Made by a program: the position numbers and the translations under genes. This document shows positions 56,527 to 64,000 of a stretch of DNA of 64,000 bases, one piece after another. Source of the DNA: Neiella holothuriorum. Lineage in GTDB: Bacteria > Pseudomonadota > Gammaproteobacteria > Enterobacterales > Neiellaceae. Location: the NCBI RefSeq assembly GCF_019457915.1, contig NZ_JAHZSS010000001.1, positions 186,001 to 250,000 of the forward strand, in the 5' to 3' direction. Position 1 is the first letter of the stretch, and every line of letters starts with the position of its first letter. The notes below the pieces were generated by a model, which worked only from the letters and a program-made list of their open reading frames with translations, was not told the origin of the DNA and ran no database searches.

Positions 56527-57612
56527 ATGACACTTCTCATCGCTTTTGTACTTTTGGCCATATTGGTCTCATTCTTGTGTTCTGTTTTTGAAGCTGTGCT
56601 GCTCAGTATGAGTACGCCATTTATCGCACTGCAAGAAAAGCAGGGCAAACGCAGTGGCCAGCTACTTCGTAAACTTAAAGACAACATCAACGCGCCGTTG
56701 GCTGCGATTCTTACCTTAAATACGATTGCCCACACCATTGGTGCCGCAGGAGCTGGCGCTCAGGCTGCAACCGTATTTGGCAGCGCCTCGCTCGGAATTT
56801 TCTCTGCGGTACTGACCTTTTTGATTCTAGTTTTCTCCGAGATCATTCCAAAAACGATTGGTGCCCAGTATTGGCAACGATTGGCGACCGTAACGGCTTA
56901 CAGCCTGCATTACATGATTATTCTGTTGTATCCGTTTATCAAAATGTCCGATTTGATTACGGGCATGTTGAGTAGTCACAAACCGCAGCAAGGGTTAAGT
57001 CGTAGCGAATTTGCAGTGATGGCGGAAGTGAGTGAGCAAGAAGGTCATATCGCGTCGGAAGAAGCGACCATCTTATTGAACTTGCTTAAGTTCAAAGAAA
57101 CCAAAGTACGTGATGTGATGACCCCAAGGGTGGTGGTGTTTTCTGCCGATCAGTCGCTGACGATTGCTGAATTTTTACAGCAACAGGACAAAAAGCACTT
57201 CTCTCGAATCCCTGTGTTTGAAGATGACAAAGAACATATCACCGGCTTCATTATTCGCACCGACGTACTCGAAGCGATGACCAAAGGCGAAGGCGAACGA
57301 CCGTTGGTTGATTTCAAACGCGACATCAAAGCGGTAATCGAAACCACCACGCTAGCCCATGCCTTTGATCTCTGTATACAAGAGCGTAGCCACATTTTGT
57401 TGGTGGTGGATGAATATGGTCAAACCGAAGGCATTGTGACTCAGGAAGATATGGTAGAAACCTTGTTTGGGCTTGAGATCATGGATGAAAGTGATCGCAG
57501 CGCCGACTTACAAGTGGTTGCCAAACGCTGGTGGCAACGCCGCTCGTTAAAGCTCGACCGAAAACAACAACCCACCTCGTCTAGCTCATCCAAAAGTCGC
57601 TTTTCGCGCTGA
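56527..57612 (+). CDS. CNNM (DUF21) / CBS-pair membrane protein
   Basis: A member of the CorB/HlyC family, linked to magnesium or other divalent cation efflux. The DUF21 domain with about four membrane helices spans 1-165 (SFLCSVFEAVLLSMS, TLNTIAHTIGAAGAGAQAA, FSEIIPKTIGAQYW). Two CBS motifs follow (VRDVMTPRVVVFS, about 198-210, and HILLVVDEYGQTEGIVTQEDMVETLFG, about 290-316). A typical C-terminal CorC domain is missing; the tail is short and Ser/Arg-rich. The start is uncertain: ATG at 56527 suits the first helix; a TTG at 56506 is in frame, and GGAGG lies between them. Confidence 0.9.
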   Translation: MTLLIAFVLLAILVSFLCSVFEAVLLSMSTPFIALQEKQGKRSGQLLRKLKDNINAPLAAILTLNTIAHTIGAAGAGAQAATVFGSASLGIFSAVLTFLILVFSEIIPKTIGAQYWQRLATVTAYSLHYMIILLYPFIKMSDLITGMLSSHKPQQGLSRSEFAVMAEVSEQEGHIASEEATILLNLLKFKETKVRDVMTPRVVVFSADQSLTIAEFLQQQDKKHFSRIPVFEDDKEHITGFIIRTDVLEAMTKGEGERPLVDFKRDIKAVIETTTLAHAFDLCIQERSHILLVVDEYGQTEGIVTQEDMVETLFGLEIMDESDRSADLQVVAKRWWQRRSLKLDRKQQPTSSSSSKSRFSR

Positions 57613-57673
57613 GCTTTTTGAGCTGAGATTTTCGTACTGAATTTTTTGACCTGAGCTTTCACGTTGAACAATG

Positions 57674-57710
57674 GGCGATAAGGCAGTCACCACTGCCTTA
57701 TCGCCTTTTT
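57674..57710. terminator. Terminator after the CNNM/CBS gene
   Basis: A 14-pair perfect stem GGCGATAAGGCAGT / ACTGCCTTATCGCC with a four-base loop, then TTTTT. It also lies 25 bases after the stop of the convergent acyltransferase gene. Confidence 0.9.
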
Positions 57711-57734
57711 AGTCTAACGCGATTGCTGCTTGCT

Positions 57735-58772
57735 CTACGCCACCAACTTTTTAGTGCGAGGAAATGCCAGTAACAGTTTACTGGCTCCAATTGACATCAG
57801 CAGTACCACAAAGACATAACCGACCTCCCAAAGCGGGTGGTTAAATGCGATGTCTAAAGGTTTTAGCAGATCAATCACCATGTAATGTAAGGCATAAATT
57901 CCCAAGGTCATTTGGCCTATCGTGGCCAGTTTTCGATTACATAACAACGGGTGGTTTGACAGTGACATTAAGGCTGAACCAAGGCCAAAAATAACGGTAG
58001 CGAACACAAAGTCCGGGTACGGCGAAGCGCCATATTCACGATGCAAATAACTCGATTCAACCAACCCCAATCCACCGCCGACAAGCAATAATATAAGTCC
58101 GTAGCTAAACCATTTTTCGCGGTTATTCACGCCTGACAGAAGATAGCCTGTGACGAAATAAATGAGTCCAAAAAACGGGCCGTTGCGGGTGTTGAAATCC
58201 AGCTCAATGCCGATCGGCGTGGCTTCATAGGCTTTGGCTAAAACGCCCACAACATAGCAGCCGATAGCCAACGCAATAAGCAATCCTGTTTGCCGATAGC
58301 GCAACAAGAATGCAGCAATGGCGGTGCAAAGAATGAGCGATGAGAGGAACCAGAGATGGCCTTTGGCGCCAACAAAAATTATTCGCGAGGGCTCTTCAAG
58401 CAGCAAGTTGAACTGTTGGTTAGCAAGGCTAAATGGCCCATCAGAGCCGTCAATAAACAAAGAGGAAACGTTGTAAGGCAGTAGGTAAATCAAGCTCCAA
58501 ATCAGATATAAACTAATGATTCGTTTGCAGGTTTTACTCGCTATGTCGAAATGATTAGCGCCGGTTCGTACTTTGTAGCCGAAGAAATAGCCTGAAATGA
58601 TAAAGAAAAATGGCACTGCGAATCTGGCTAATTGGTTGAACAGCACACCACCCAACTGGTACTCATCAGTTGCTTCAAAGCCGTGGTTACGAAACGGCCC
58701 CGAATGAATGGCGATAATGCCTGTGATTGCCAATAGTCGGACGGTATCTACGCTGTCGATTCGTGTGGCCAA
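57735..58772 (-). CDS. Acyltransferase family 3 membrane protein
   Basis: A 345-residue, roughly ten-helix member of the acyltransferase 3 family (OafA/WecH/YcfT type), which O-acylates cell-surface sugars or polymers. The N-terminal block DSVDTVRLLAITGIIAIHSG contains the conserved catalytic-site His, and RFAVPFFFIISGYFFGYK is near 51-68. GHLWFLSSLILC (about 137-148) is the conserved WFL segment. No glycan gene cluster surrounds it, so the acceptor is unknown. Confidence 0.88.
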   Translation of the reverse strand: MATRIDSVDTVRLLAITGIIAIHSGPFRNHGFEATDEYQLGGVLFNQLARFAVPFFFIISGYFFGYKVRTGANHFDIASKTCKRIISLYLIWSLIYLLPYNVSSLFIDGSDGPFSLANQQFNLLLEEPSRIIFVGAKGHLWFLSSLILCTAIAAFLLRYRQTGLLIALAIGCYVVGVLAKAYEATPIGIELDFNTRNGPFFGLIYFVTGYLLSGVNNREKWFSYGLILLLVGGGLGLVESSYLHREYGASPYPDFVFATVIFGLGSALMSLSNHPLLCNRKLATIGQMTLGIYALHYMVIDLLKPLDIAFNHPLWEVGYVFVVLLMSIGASKLLLAFPRTKKLVA

Positions 58773-59009
58773 AGTTCACTCCTTGGTTGGCTATCCATTT
58801 GTGCTGCTTCGATGTGGGTTAGCTCGTAAATCACTGGCTGATTTTACGCATAGCCGCCGTAGCATGGCATATTGTTAGCAGGTTTCTGCGTTAAAAAATA
58901 CACGAGTTATTCATGTGTAGGCTAGCGTAATTTGGTATCGATGGATTGATTATCAAAATTTGAGATGGCTGTTCGAGTGTCCTAATCTCATACAGAATCT
59001 TGGCAACAA

Positions 59010-59029
59010 CACTGTTTAAGTATACAGTA
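59010..59029. promoter_or_regulatory. LexA (SOS) box of dinB
   Basis: CACTGTTTAAGTATACAGTA contains CTG-N10-CAG with AT-rich centre, matching the gammaproteobacterial LexA consensus at most positions. It ends six bases before the dinB ATG, so bound LexA would block transcription or early elongation. Confidence 0.9.
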
Positions 59030-59034
59030 TCATT

Positions 59035-60111
59035 ATGAATTCAGCGTCCCTCAGAAAAATCATCCATATCGACATGGATTGCTTTTTTGCCGCGGTTGAA
59101 ATGCGTGAGCAACCGGCTCTGCGTCACTTGCCGGTGGCTGTGGGAGGCGCTTCAGATCGCCGTGGCGTGATTGCGACTTGCAACTACGAGGCTCGCCGTT
59201 ATGGGGTGCGTTCGGCCATGGCCACATCGCAGGCATTGCGTTTATGCCCCAATCTCAACGTTGTGCCGGGGCGAATGGCGCTTTATAAAGACGTCTCGAC
59301 CCAAATCCATCAGATCTTTCAACGTTATACACCGCACATTGAACCGCTGTCGCTGGATGAAGCCTATTTAGATGTGACCGACAGTAAACTGTTTCGTGGC
59401 AGTGCCAGTTTGTTAGCAGAGCAAATTCGTGCAGACATTCTGAAGGTCACCGGATTAACGGCATCCGCAGGAATTGCCCCTAATAAATTTCTAGCGAAAG
59501 TAGCGAGTGATTTAAATAAGCCCAATGGCCAATATGTGGTGGCGCCGCCGCAAATCGCAGAGTTTGTCAGGCGTTTACCGTTAGAGAAGATCCCCGGTGT
59601 TGGCAAAGCAACATTGGAACGGCTGCACCGCTTGAATTTGCGTGTGGCGGCAGATGTACAACAACAGCCGTTAGACGCGCTGATCAAGCAGTTTGGTAAG
59701 TTTGGTGTAGCGCTGCACGAAAGATGTTTTGGTCGCGATGAGCGCCCGGTCATGTCTGAGCGGATCCGCAAGTCCGTTGGTGTCGAAACCACATTACCTG
59801 ACGATTTGATATCGCTGGCTGACTGCCAAGCGGTAGTGGATGAACTGCTACCGGATTTACTGCGTCGTATTGACCATGCCGAAGCCAGTCAGCGGATTGA
59901 TCGCTGCGGGGTTAAATTGAAATTTTCGGATTTTCGTCAGACGACCGTTGAGCACAAGCAGTCGAGCGTTAGTCGAGCGAGTTTGCTGGAGTTGTTAGCG
60001 GAAGGCTATCAGCGGCGGAAGGGCAAAGGGATCCGTTTGGTTGGTATTTCCGTTGGCTTGCGCTCGACCAGCCAAACTCAGTTGGATTTGCCGTTTGCTT
60101 CATCATCTTAG
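59035..60111 (+). CDS. dinB: DNA polymerase IV
   Basis: A Y-family translesion polymerase induced in the SOS response. Catalytic carboxylates lie in HIDMDCFFAAVEM (about 11-23) and SLDEAYLDVT (about 104-113). The fingers motif CNYEARRYGVRSAM and the helix-hairpin-helix LEKIPGVGKATLERL (near 185-199) are present. The C terminus ends in QLDLPF, a beta-clamp binding motif. At 358 residues it is close to E. coli DinB (351). A LexA box overlaps the promoter. Confidence 0.97.
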   Translation: MNSASLRKIIHIDMDCFFAAVEMREQPALRHLPVAVGGASDRRGVIATCNYEARRYGVRSAMATSQALRLCPNLNVVPGRMALYKDVSTQIHQIFQRYTPHIEPLSLDEAYLDVTDSKLFRGSASLLAEQIRADILKVTGLTASAGIAPNKFLAKVASDLNKPNGQYVVAPPQIAEFVRRLPLEKIPGVGKATLERLHRLNLRVAADVQQQPLDALIKQFGKFGVALHERCFGRDERPVMSERIRKSVGVETTLPDDLISLADCQAVVDELLPDLLRRIDHAEASQRIDRCGVKLKFSDFRQTTVEHKQSSVSRASLLELLAEGYQRRKGKGIRLVGISVGLRSTSQTQLDLPFASSS

Positions 60112-60182
60112 GACTTGGTTTGGCTGATGGATTGGTCGTACTTGGCGATGTCGATCAGACGATGCAAATGCTGCTGCTAAAT

Positions 60183-60217
60183 AAAAAGGCGCTTGGGTTT
60201 CCTCAAGCGCCTTTTTT
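60183..60217. terminator. Bidirectional terminator between dinB and pepD
   Basis: A 13-pair stem AAAAAGGCGCTTG / CAAGCGCCTTTTT with an eight-base loop, and T runs on both strands. Confidence 0.92.
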
Positions 60218-60234
60218 GGGTGATGCTGCTCGGA

Positions 60235-61683
60235 TTATTTTGCTGGAATGGCCTTCAGCAGCTCAACCAACAACGTCCAATAGTTGGCAACACTGCTGAT
60301 CTGAACTTTCTCATCCGGTGAATGAGGGAACTTAATCGTTGGGCCAATGGACACCATATCGAGATCTGGATAAGAGGTTTTGAACAATCCACATTCGAGT
60401 CCAGCGTGAATGACCATGATTTTAGGTTCATCGTCAAAATGCTGTTGATAGACCTGACGAACCAGCCCCATGACCGGCGAGTCAGGGTTTGGAGCCCAAC
60501 CTGGGTAGCAGCCGCTCATCTCAACCGATGCACCAGCGAGCAGCCATGTGCTGCTAATCGCTTGCTCCGTGTGTAAGCGAGCACTGTCGATCAGCGAGCG
60601 AATCAAGCACAGAACTTTGATGTGATCGTCTGCTGTGGTCACGACACCGAGATTACTTGACGTTTCAGTCACGCCATCGATTTGCTGGCTCATCGCCATA
60701 ACACCGTTGGCCGTTGCCATCATCGCTTGAATGAACGTGGTGTAGCTGGCTTGGTTGAGTACCGCTTGCTGATCATCGGTTTCGGTCAGTGTGATACTCA
60801 GGTTTGGCTCTGATACCACCAACTCGTTGCGGAAAATGGCTTCAAGAGTCGTCAGTTGTTGTTGCAGTGCAGCTAAATCTGCGCAGCGAACAATCGCATT
60901 CGCATCACGAGGAATCGCATTACGCAATGAACCGCCGTTAAATGACACAAGCTCGATATCACCCTGTTGTTGTAGAGCAAACAGGGTACGTGCCAGCAGT
61001 TTGTTGGCATTGCCGCGCCCTAAATGAATATCAACACCAGAGTGACCGCCGCGTAAGCCGCCGATGGTAATGGTGGCCGCGTGAGGTAATTGGGCTGGCT
61101 CGCGAGTGATTGGAAAGCTGATGTTGGCATCAATACCGCCGGCGCAACCCATGTAGATTTCACCCTCTTGCTCAGAGTCGGTGTTGATCAAAATTGTGCC
61201 GGTCAATACGCCAGATTGAAGACCAAATGCACCGGTCATACCGGCTTCTTCATCAATGGTTAGTAATACTTCTAACGGGCCGTGGGCAATGTCATCGGCG
61301 GCCAATACCGCTAAGCAAGACGCCATGCCAATGCCGTTGTCGGCACCAAGGGTAGTGTCGTTGGCTTTTAGCCAGTCACCATCAATGACCGTCTCAATCG
61401 GATCCGTTTCAAAGTTGTGGCTACTGCTGACGCCTTTCTGCGGCACCATATCGATATGGGCTTGTAGCACAACCGTTTGTAAGTGCTCGCAACCTGCTGC
61501 TGCGGCTTTACGAATAATGACGTTACCCACTTCATCACGTTGCCAGTCCAGCTTTTGCTCGGTTGCCCATTGGCAGATCCAAGTCGCCAGCGCCTCTTCA
61601 TGTTTGGATGGATGAGGAATGCTGCAAATGGATTCAAAGAATTGCCACAGCGCTGAAGGCTGCAGAGTTGATAGATTGGCCAA
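60235..61683 (-). CDS. pepD: Cytosol non-specific dipeptidase (aminoacyl-histidine dipeptidase)
   Basis: PepD hydrolyses dipeptides, including carnosine-like ones, with two zinc ions (M20 family). Metal and catalytic residues are visible in VVLQAHIDMVPQ, DNGIGMASCLAVLA (bridging Asp), LLTIDEEAGMTGAFGL (Glu pair) and INTDSEQEGE. A C-terminal His ligand is in KFPHSPDEKVQI. I chose the TTG at 61683, with GGAG six bases ahead, because it gives 482 residues (E. coli 485) and the normal N terminus. The frame is open to 61749. Single gene with its own terminator. Confidence 0.95.
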   Translation of the reverse strand: MANLSTLQPSALWQFFESICSIPHPSKHEEALATWICQWATEQKLDWQRDEVGNVIIRKAAAAGCEHLQTVVLQAHIDMVPQKGVSSSHNFETDPIETVIDGDWLKANDTTLGADNGIGMASCLAVLAADDIAHGPLEVLLTIDEEAGMTGAFGLQSGVLTGTILINTDSEQEGEIYMGCAGGIDANISFPITREPAQLPHAATITIGGLRGGHSGVDIHLGRGNANKLLARTLFALQQQGDIELVSFNGGSLRNAIPRDANAIVRCADLAALQQQLTTLEAIFRNELVVSEPNLSITLTETDDQQAVLNQASYTTFIQAMMATANGVMAMSQQIDGVTETSSNLGVVTTADDHIKVLCLIRSLIDSARLHTEQAISSTWLLAGASVEMSGCYPGWAPNPDSPVMGLVRQVYQQHFDDEPKIMVIHAGLECGLFKTSYPDLDMVSIGPTIKFPHSPDEKVQISSVANYWTLLVELLKAIPAK

Positions 61684-61833
61684 TGGATGCTCCTGAAGCT
61701 CATGTGACACGTAAAAACGGTGGCGACAGTGTATGGAAGTAATAATCACTCGCCAATGGCTTGGCCTGAACCAAATGTCATCTCACTGTCATATTTTTTG
61801 AACAGTGGTGAATATTTAAGCATTCAAGCGGCT

Positions 61834-61868
61834 GGCTGCCACATGACCGTTTAAGTCTTGTGGCAGCC
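61834..61868. repeat. Inverted repeat after the BASS-family gene
   Basis: Perfect ten-base arms GGCTGCCACA / TGTGGCAGCC with a 15-base loop, just past the stop of the minus-strand symporter gene. No T run follows, so it is terminator-like at best. Confidence 0.6.
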
Positions 61869-61883
61869 GTACTCAATAGCTGC

Positions 61884-62999
61884 TTATGCCTGCTCGGGTT
61901 GAGCATTTTCTGCGGGTTGCGATACCGGTGTTTTCTTGCGCCAGAAAGCCGCTAACGCCGAGCCGCTAATATTCATGACTGGGCCAAATACTGCTGGCGC
62001 CAATCCCATGGTGGCAACTTTACCCATTGCTACTGCTAAGCCCGATGCCAATCCACCGTTTTGCATGCCAACTTCAAACGACACACTGCGAGCTGATGCT
62101 TCATCCATGCCTGCAACCTTGGCCATCGTGTAACCAAGGATATAACCCAATATATTGTGAGCAATAACGGCAATGATTAATACGCCGCCAATGGTCAGCA
62201 GTGAATCGCGTCCTGTAGCCGTAATGACGGTAATGATTAACGCGATGGCGGCCATTGAAACAAACGGCATCACCTTGTTGATCAACTTGGAGTTGTTCTT
62301 AAAGAAGTGATTCACTAATACGCCGGCAATAATCGGCAAAATCACCATTTTGACAATGCTCCACAGCATGGCCAGTGGATCAATTTCGACAAATTGGTCA
62401 GCTAGTACGCTCATCAGTAATGGCGTCATGAGTGGCGCCAGTAAGGTGGCAACCGACGTTAGAGTCAGGGAGAGTGCTAGATTAGCACCAGAGATGTAGG
62501 CCATCACGTTCGATGCCATACCACTTGGAGAACAACCGACCAAAATAATGCCTGCGGCAATTTCTGGCGGTAAACCCGTCATCAGAGCCAAGCTCAAACC
62601 GATGATAGGCATGATGGTGAACTGACAAAGCACGCCAATGATCACGGCCTTGGGAGCCTTAATGACGGCCGAAAAATCTCGCCAACTCAATGAGCAGCCC
62701 ATGCCAAACATGATGATCATGAGTAATGGGCCTATCAACCCATCTAATTTGAAATCGCCAATGTGAGTGAAGAATTGCGGAAAAAACATCGAAGCGGACA
62801 CGGCCGCAAAGATATAAACGGTAAATGTCATGTTGTTGAAGTGCTGAGTTAATTTCACTCCAAAGGCTAATAGCAATAACGACAGCGTGATGACGATACC
62901 AGCCAACTCAACTTGATTTGATGCAACAAATAACGCTGCACCGGCAACTAAACCAGCCAAGCTAGTTAATAATAAAGGTTTTTTTAAAGCATCACTCAT
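61884..62999 (-). CDS. Bile acid:sodium symporter (BASS) family protein
   Basis: A 371-residue membrane protein with about ten helices. Family landmarks are FGMGCSLSWRDFSAVIKAPKAVIIGVLCQ (about 97-125), VGCSPSGMASNVMAYISGANLALSLTLTSVATLLAPLMTPL (about 154-194, with the sodium-site residues) and SARSVSFEVGMQNGGLASGLA (about 303-323). Bacterial members move bile-acid-like or other organic anions (pyruvate, pantoate) with sodium. The substrate here is unknown. The C-terminal tail is short and polar. It is divergent from the purine permease gene. Confidence 0.92.
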   Translation of the reverse strand: MSDALKKPLLLTSLAGLVAGAALFVASNQVELAGIVITLSLLLLAFGVKLTQHFNNMTFTVYIFAAVSASMFFPQFFTHIGDFKLDGLIGPLLMIIMFGMGCSLSWRDFSAVIKAPKAVIIGVLCQFTIMPIIGLSLALMTGLPPEIAAGIILVGCSPSGMASNVMAYISGANLALSLTLTSVATLLAPLMTPLLMSVLADQFVEIDPLAMLWSIVKMVILPIIAGVLVNHFFKNNSKLINKVMPFVSMAAIALIITVITATGRDSLLTIGGVLIIAVIAHNILGYILGYTMAKVAGMDEASARSVSFEVGMQNGGLASGLAVAMGKVATMGLAPAVFGPVMNISGSALAAFWRKKTPVSQPAENAQPEQA

Positions 63000-63315
63000 C
63001 AGTGTTTCCGTTTGTTAAAGTCAATAAACTGTGAAAAAGATACCGCTTTAGGTGGCGTAGGCTTCGAATAGTTCAGCCGTTCTTACCAATATTCGTGAAT
63101 CCCAACAGTTTTGTATATGCACACAAAATTAGAGGGTTAAGTTACCGGCCAAAAAAATGTTGAGTCTTGCTAAACTTGCCGGTGCAAACATTACGCTACT
63201 GATTCAAATCAAAACAATGGTGCGCAGGGATTGGCAATTTTTTTTTCGCCGCTATCCTTAGCGGCTTTAAATTTTAATTGCAGCTAATTATAAAATAATC
63301 CGACAAGGCAACCAC
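63000..63315. other. Divergent intergenic region, BASS gene / purine permease
   Basis: A 316-base AT-rich gap without a gene. It contains a T9 tract near 63238-63246, a hairpin GCCGCTA-TCCT-TAGCGGC at 63248-63265 followed by the T-rich TTTAAATTTT, and a TATAAAAT sequence at 63290. The hairpin lies about 50 bases before the permease ATG and could be an attenuator or terminator-like leader. No riboswitch core was recognised. Confidence 0.5.
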
Positions 63316-64000
63316 ATGTTAGAGAAACTGTTCCAACTTAAGGCGCATGGCACCGATGTGCGCACGGAAGTGATCGCCGGGCTGACGACCTACTTGACGA
63401 TGGCTTACATCATTTTCGTAAACCCAAATATCCTATCTGCAGCGGGTATGGATCAAGGTGCGGTGTTTGTTGCGACTTGTTTGGCTGCCGCGATTGGTTG
63501 TTTGATCATGGGCTTGTACGCCAATTACCCGATCGCGCAAGCGCCGGGTATGGGTTTGAACGCCTTCTTTACCTACGGTGTTGTCCTTGGCATGGGATAC
63601 GAGTGGCAAGTTGCCCTCGGTGCCGTCTTCTTATCAGGCATCTGCTTTATTTTACTGAGCATCTTCAAGATTCGTGAGTGGATCATCGAAGCCATTCCAC
63701 AACCGCTGCGCATTGGTATTGGCGCTGGTATCGGTTTGTTTCTGGGATTGATTGCCCTCAAAAATGCCGGTTTAGTTGTTGATAATCCAGCCACGCTAGT
63801 GGGCATGGGAGATATCACGTCGCCATCAGTGTTGTTGGCTGTTCTTGGCTTCTTCATGATTGTTGGTTTGGAGCATCGCCGCGTTAAAGGTGGTGTATTG
63901 ATTGCCATCTTAGTGGTTACTGCGCTGTCTGTTATTTTGGGTCTGCAAGAATACGGTGGGGTTGTTTCTATGCCGCCAAATCCTGCGCCAACCTTTATGC
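63316..64000 (+). CDS. AzgA-type NCS2 purine permease (5' part, cut by window end)
   Basis: The visible 228 residues match adenine/guanine/hypoxanthine permeases of the AzgA branch. They begin MLEKLFQLKAHGTDVRTEVI and contain GLTTYLTMAYIIFVNPNILS (about 23-42), YPIAQAPGMGLNAFFTYGVV (about 73-92, the substrate-site motif) and PQPLRIGIGAGIGLFLGLIA (about 129-148). Several membrane helices are evident. AAGG lies ahead of the ATG at 63316. It would import purine bases with protons. The 3' end is outside the window. Confidence 0.93.
   Translation, partial: MLEKLFQLKAHGTDVRTEVIAGLTTYLTMAYIIFVNPNILSAAGMDQGAVFVATCLAAAIGCLIMGLYANYPIAQAPGMGLNAFFTYGVVLGMGYEWQVALGAVFLSGICFILLSIFKIREWIIEAIPQPLRIGIGAGIGLFLGLIALKNAGLVVDNPATLVGMGDITSPSVLLAVLGFFMIVGLEHRRVKGGVLIAILVVTALSVILGLQEYGGVVSMPPNPAPTFM

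Noticed and set aside
58944-58954. FNR-like TTGATTATCAA before dinB
   Set aside because: The centre between the half-sites is one base instead of four, so it does not fit the consensus.

Overview
The window reads as a chromosome segment from a gammaproteobacterium, most likely a marine Alteromonadales-type organism. The evidence is the gene order (nadB / rpoE-rseABC-lepA-lepB-rnc-era-recO-pdxJ-acpS, relA-mazG-pyrG-eno-ftsB-ispDF-truD-surE-pcm-yqaA-nlpD-rpoS), the BarA-type hybrid kinase, SdhE/YgfX and GcvR. The genus cannot be fixed from the sequence alone. I see no rRNA, tRNA, CRISPR array, transposase or integrase.

Bases 1-19900 are conserved housekeeping DNA. ygfZ lies opposite sdhE-ygfX, and nadB diverges from the envelope-stress operon rpoE-rseA-rseB-rseC, which has an excellent sigma-E promoter. 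A tightly coupled run lepA-lepB-rnc-era-recO-pdxJ-acpS follows, then barA (opposite strand), rlmD, relA and mazG. Between mazG and pyrG two reversed genes form an islet: a lipoprotein of unknown family and a short orphan flagellin-like protein with an abnormal charged tail.

Bases 22000-32400 hold pyrG and eno, then a duplicated copy of the 3' end and terminator of eno and a palindromic repeat, and then the overlapping series ftsB-ispD-ispF-truD-surE-pcm-yqaA-nlpD-rpoS.

Bases 32400-48500 are a mixed accessory region: gcvR, an OFA-family transporter behind a perfect FNR-type box, a Na/Pi cotransporter, a FUSC-family (YccS-like) membrane protein, a substrate-binding-like protein, an M14 carboxypeptidase, an aldo-keto reductase with a divergent LysR regulator, an RNA methyltransferase, a frameshifted exported protein, small proteins, an MscS channel and an M1 aminopeptidase lipoprotein.

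Bases 48570-55268 are the most unusual part. They encode a cytoplasmic saccharide-use locus of a 902-residue protein made of two tandem GH14 (beta-amylase-like) domains, a GPH-type sugar symporter and a GH94 glycoside phosphorylase. Two inverted repeats, one of LacI-family operator type, lie upstream of the symporter. An alpha-glucan hydrolase fold beside a beta-glucoside phosphorylase is hard to explain with known pathways.

The rest (55500-64000) holds a small cytochrome c, an exported rhodanese, a CNNM/CBS membrane protein, an acyltransferase, dinB with a LexA box, pepD, a bile-acid:sodium symporter-family protein and the start of an AzgA-type purine permease that runs off the window.
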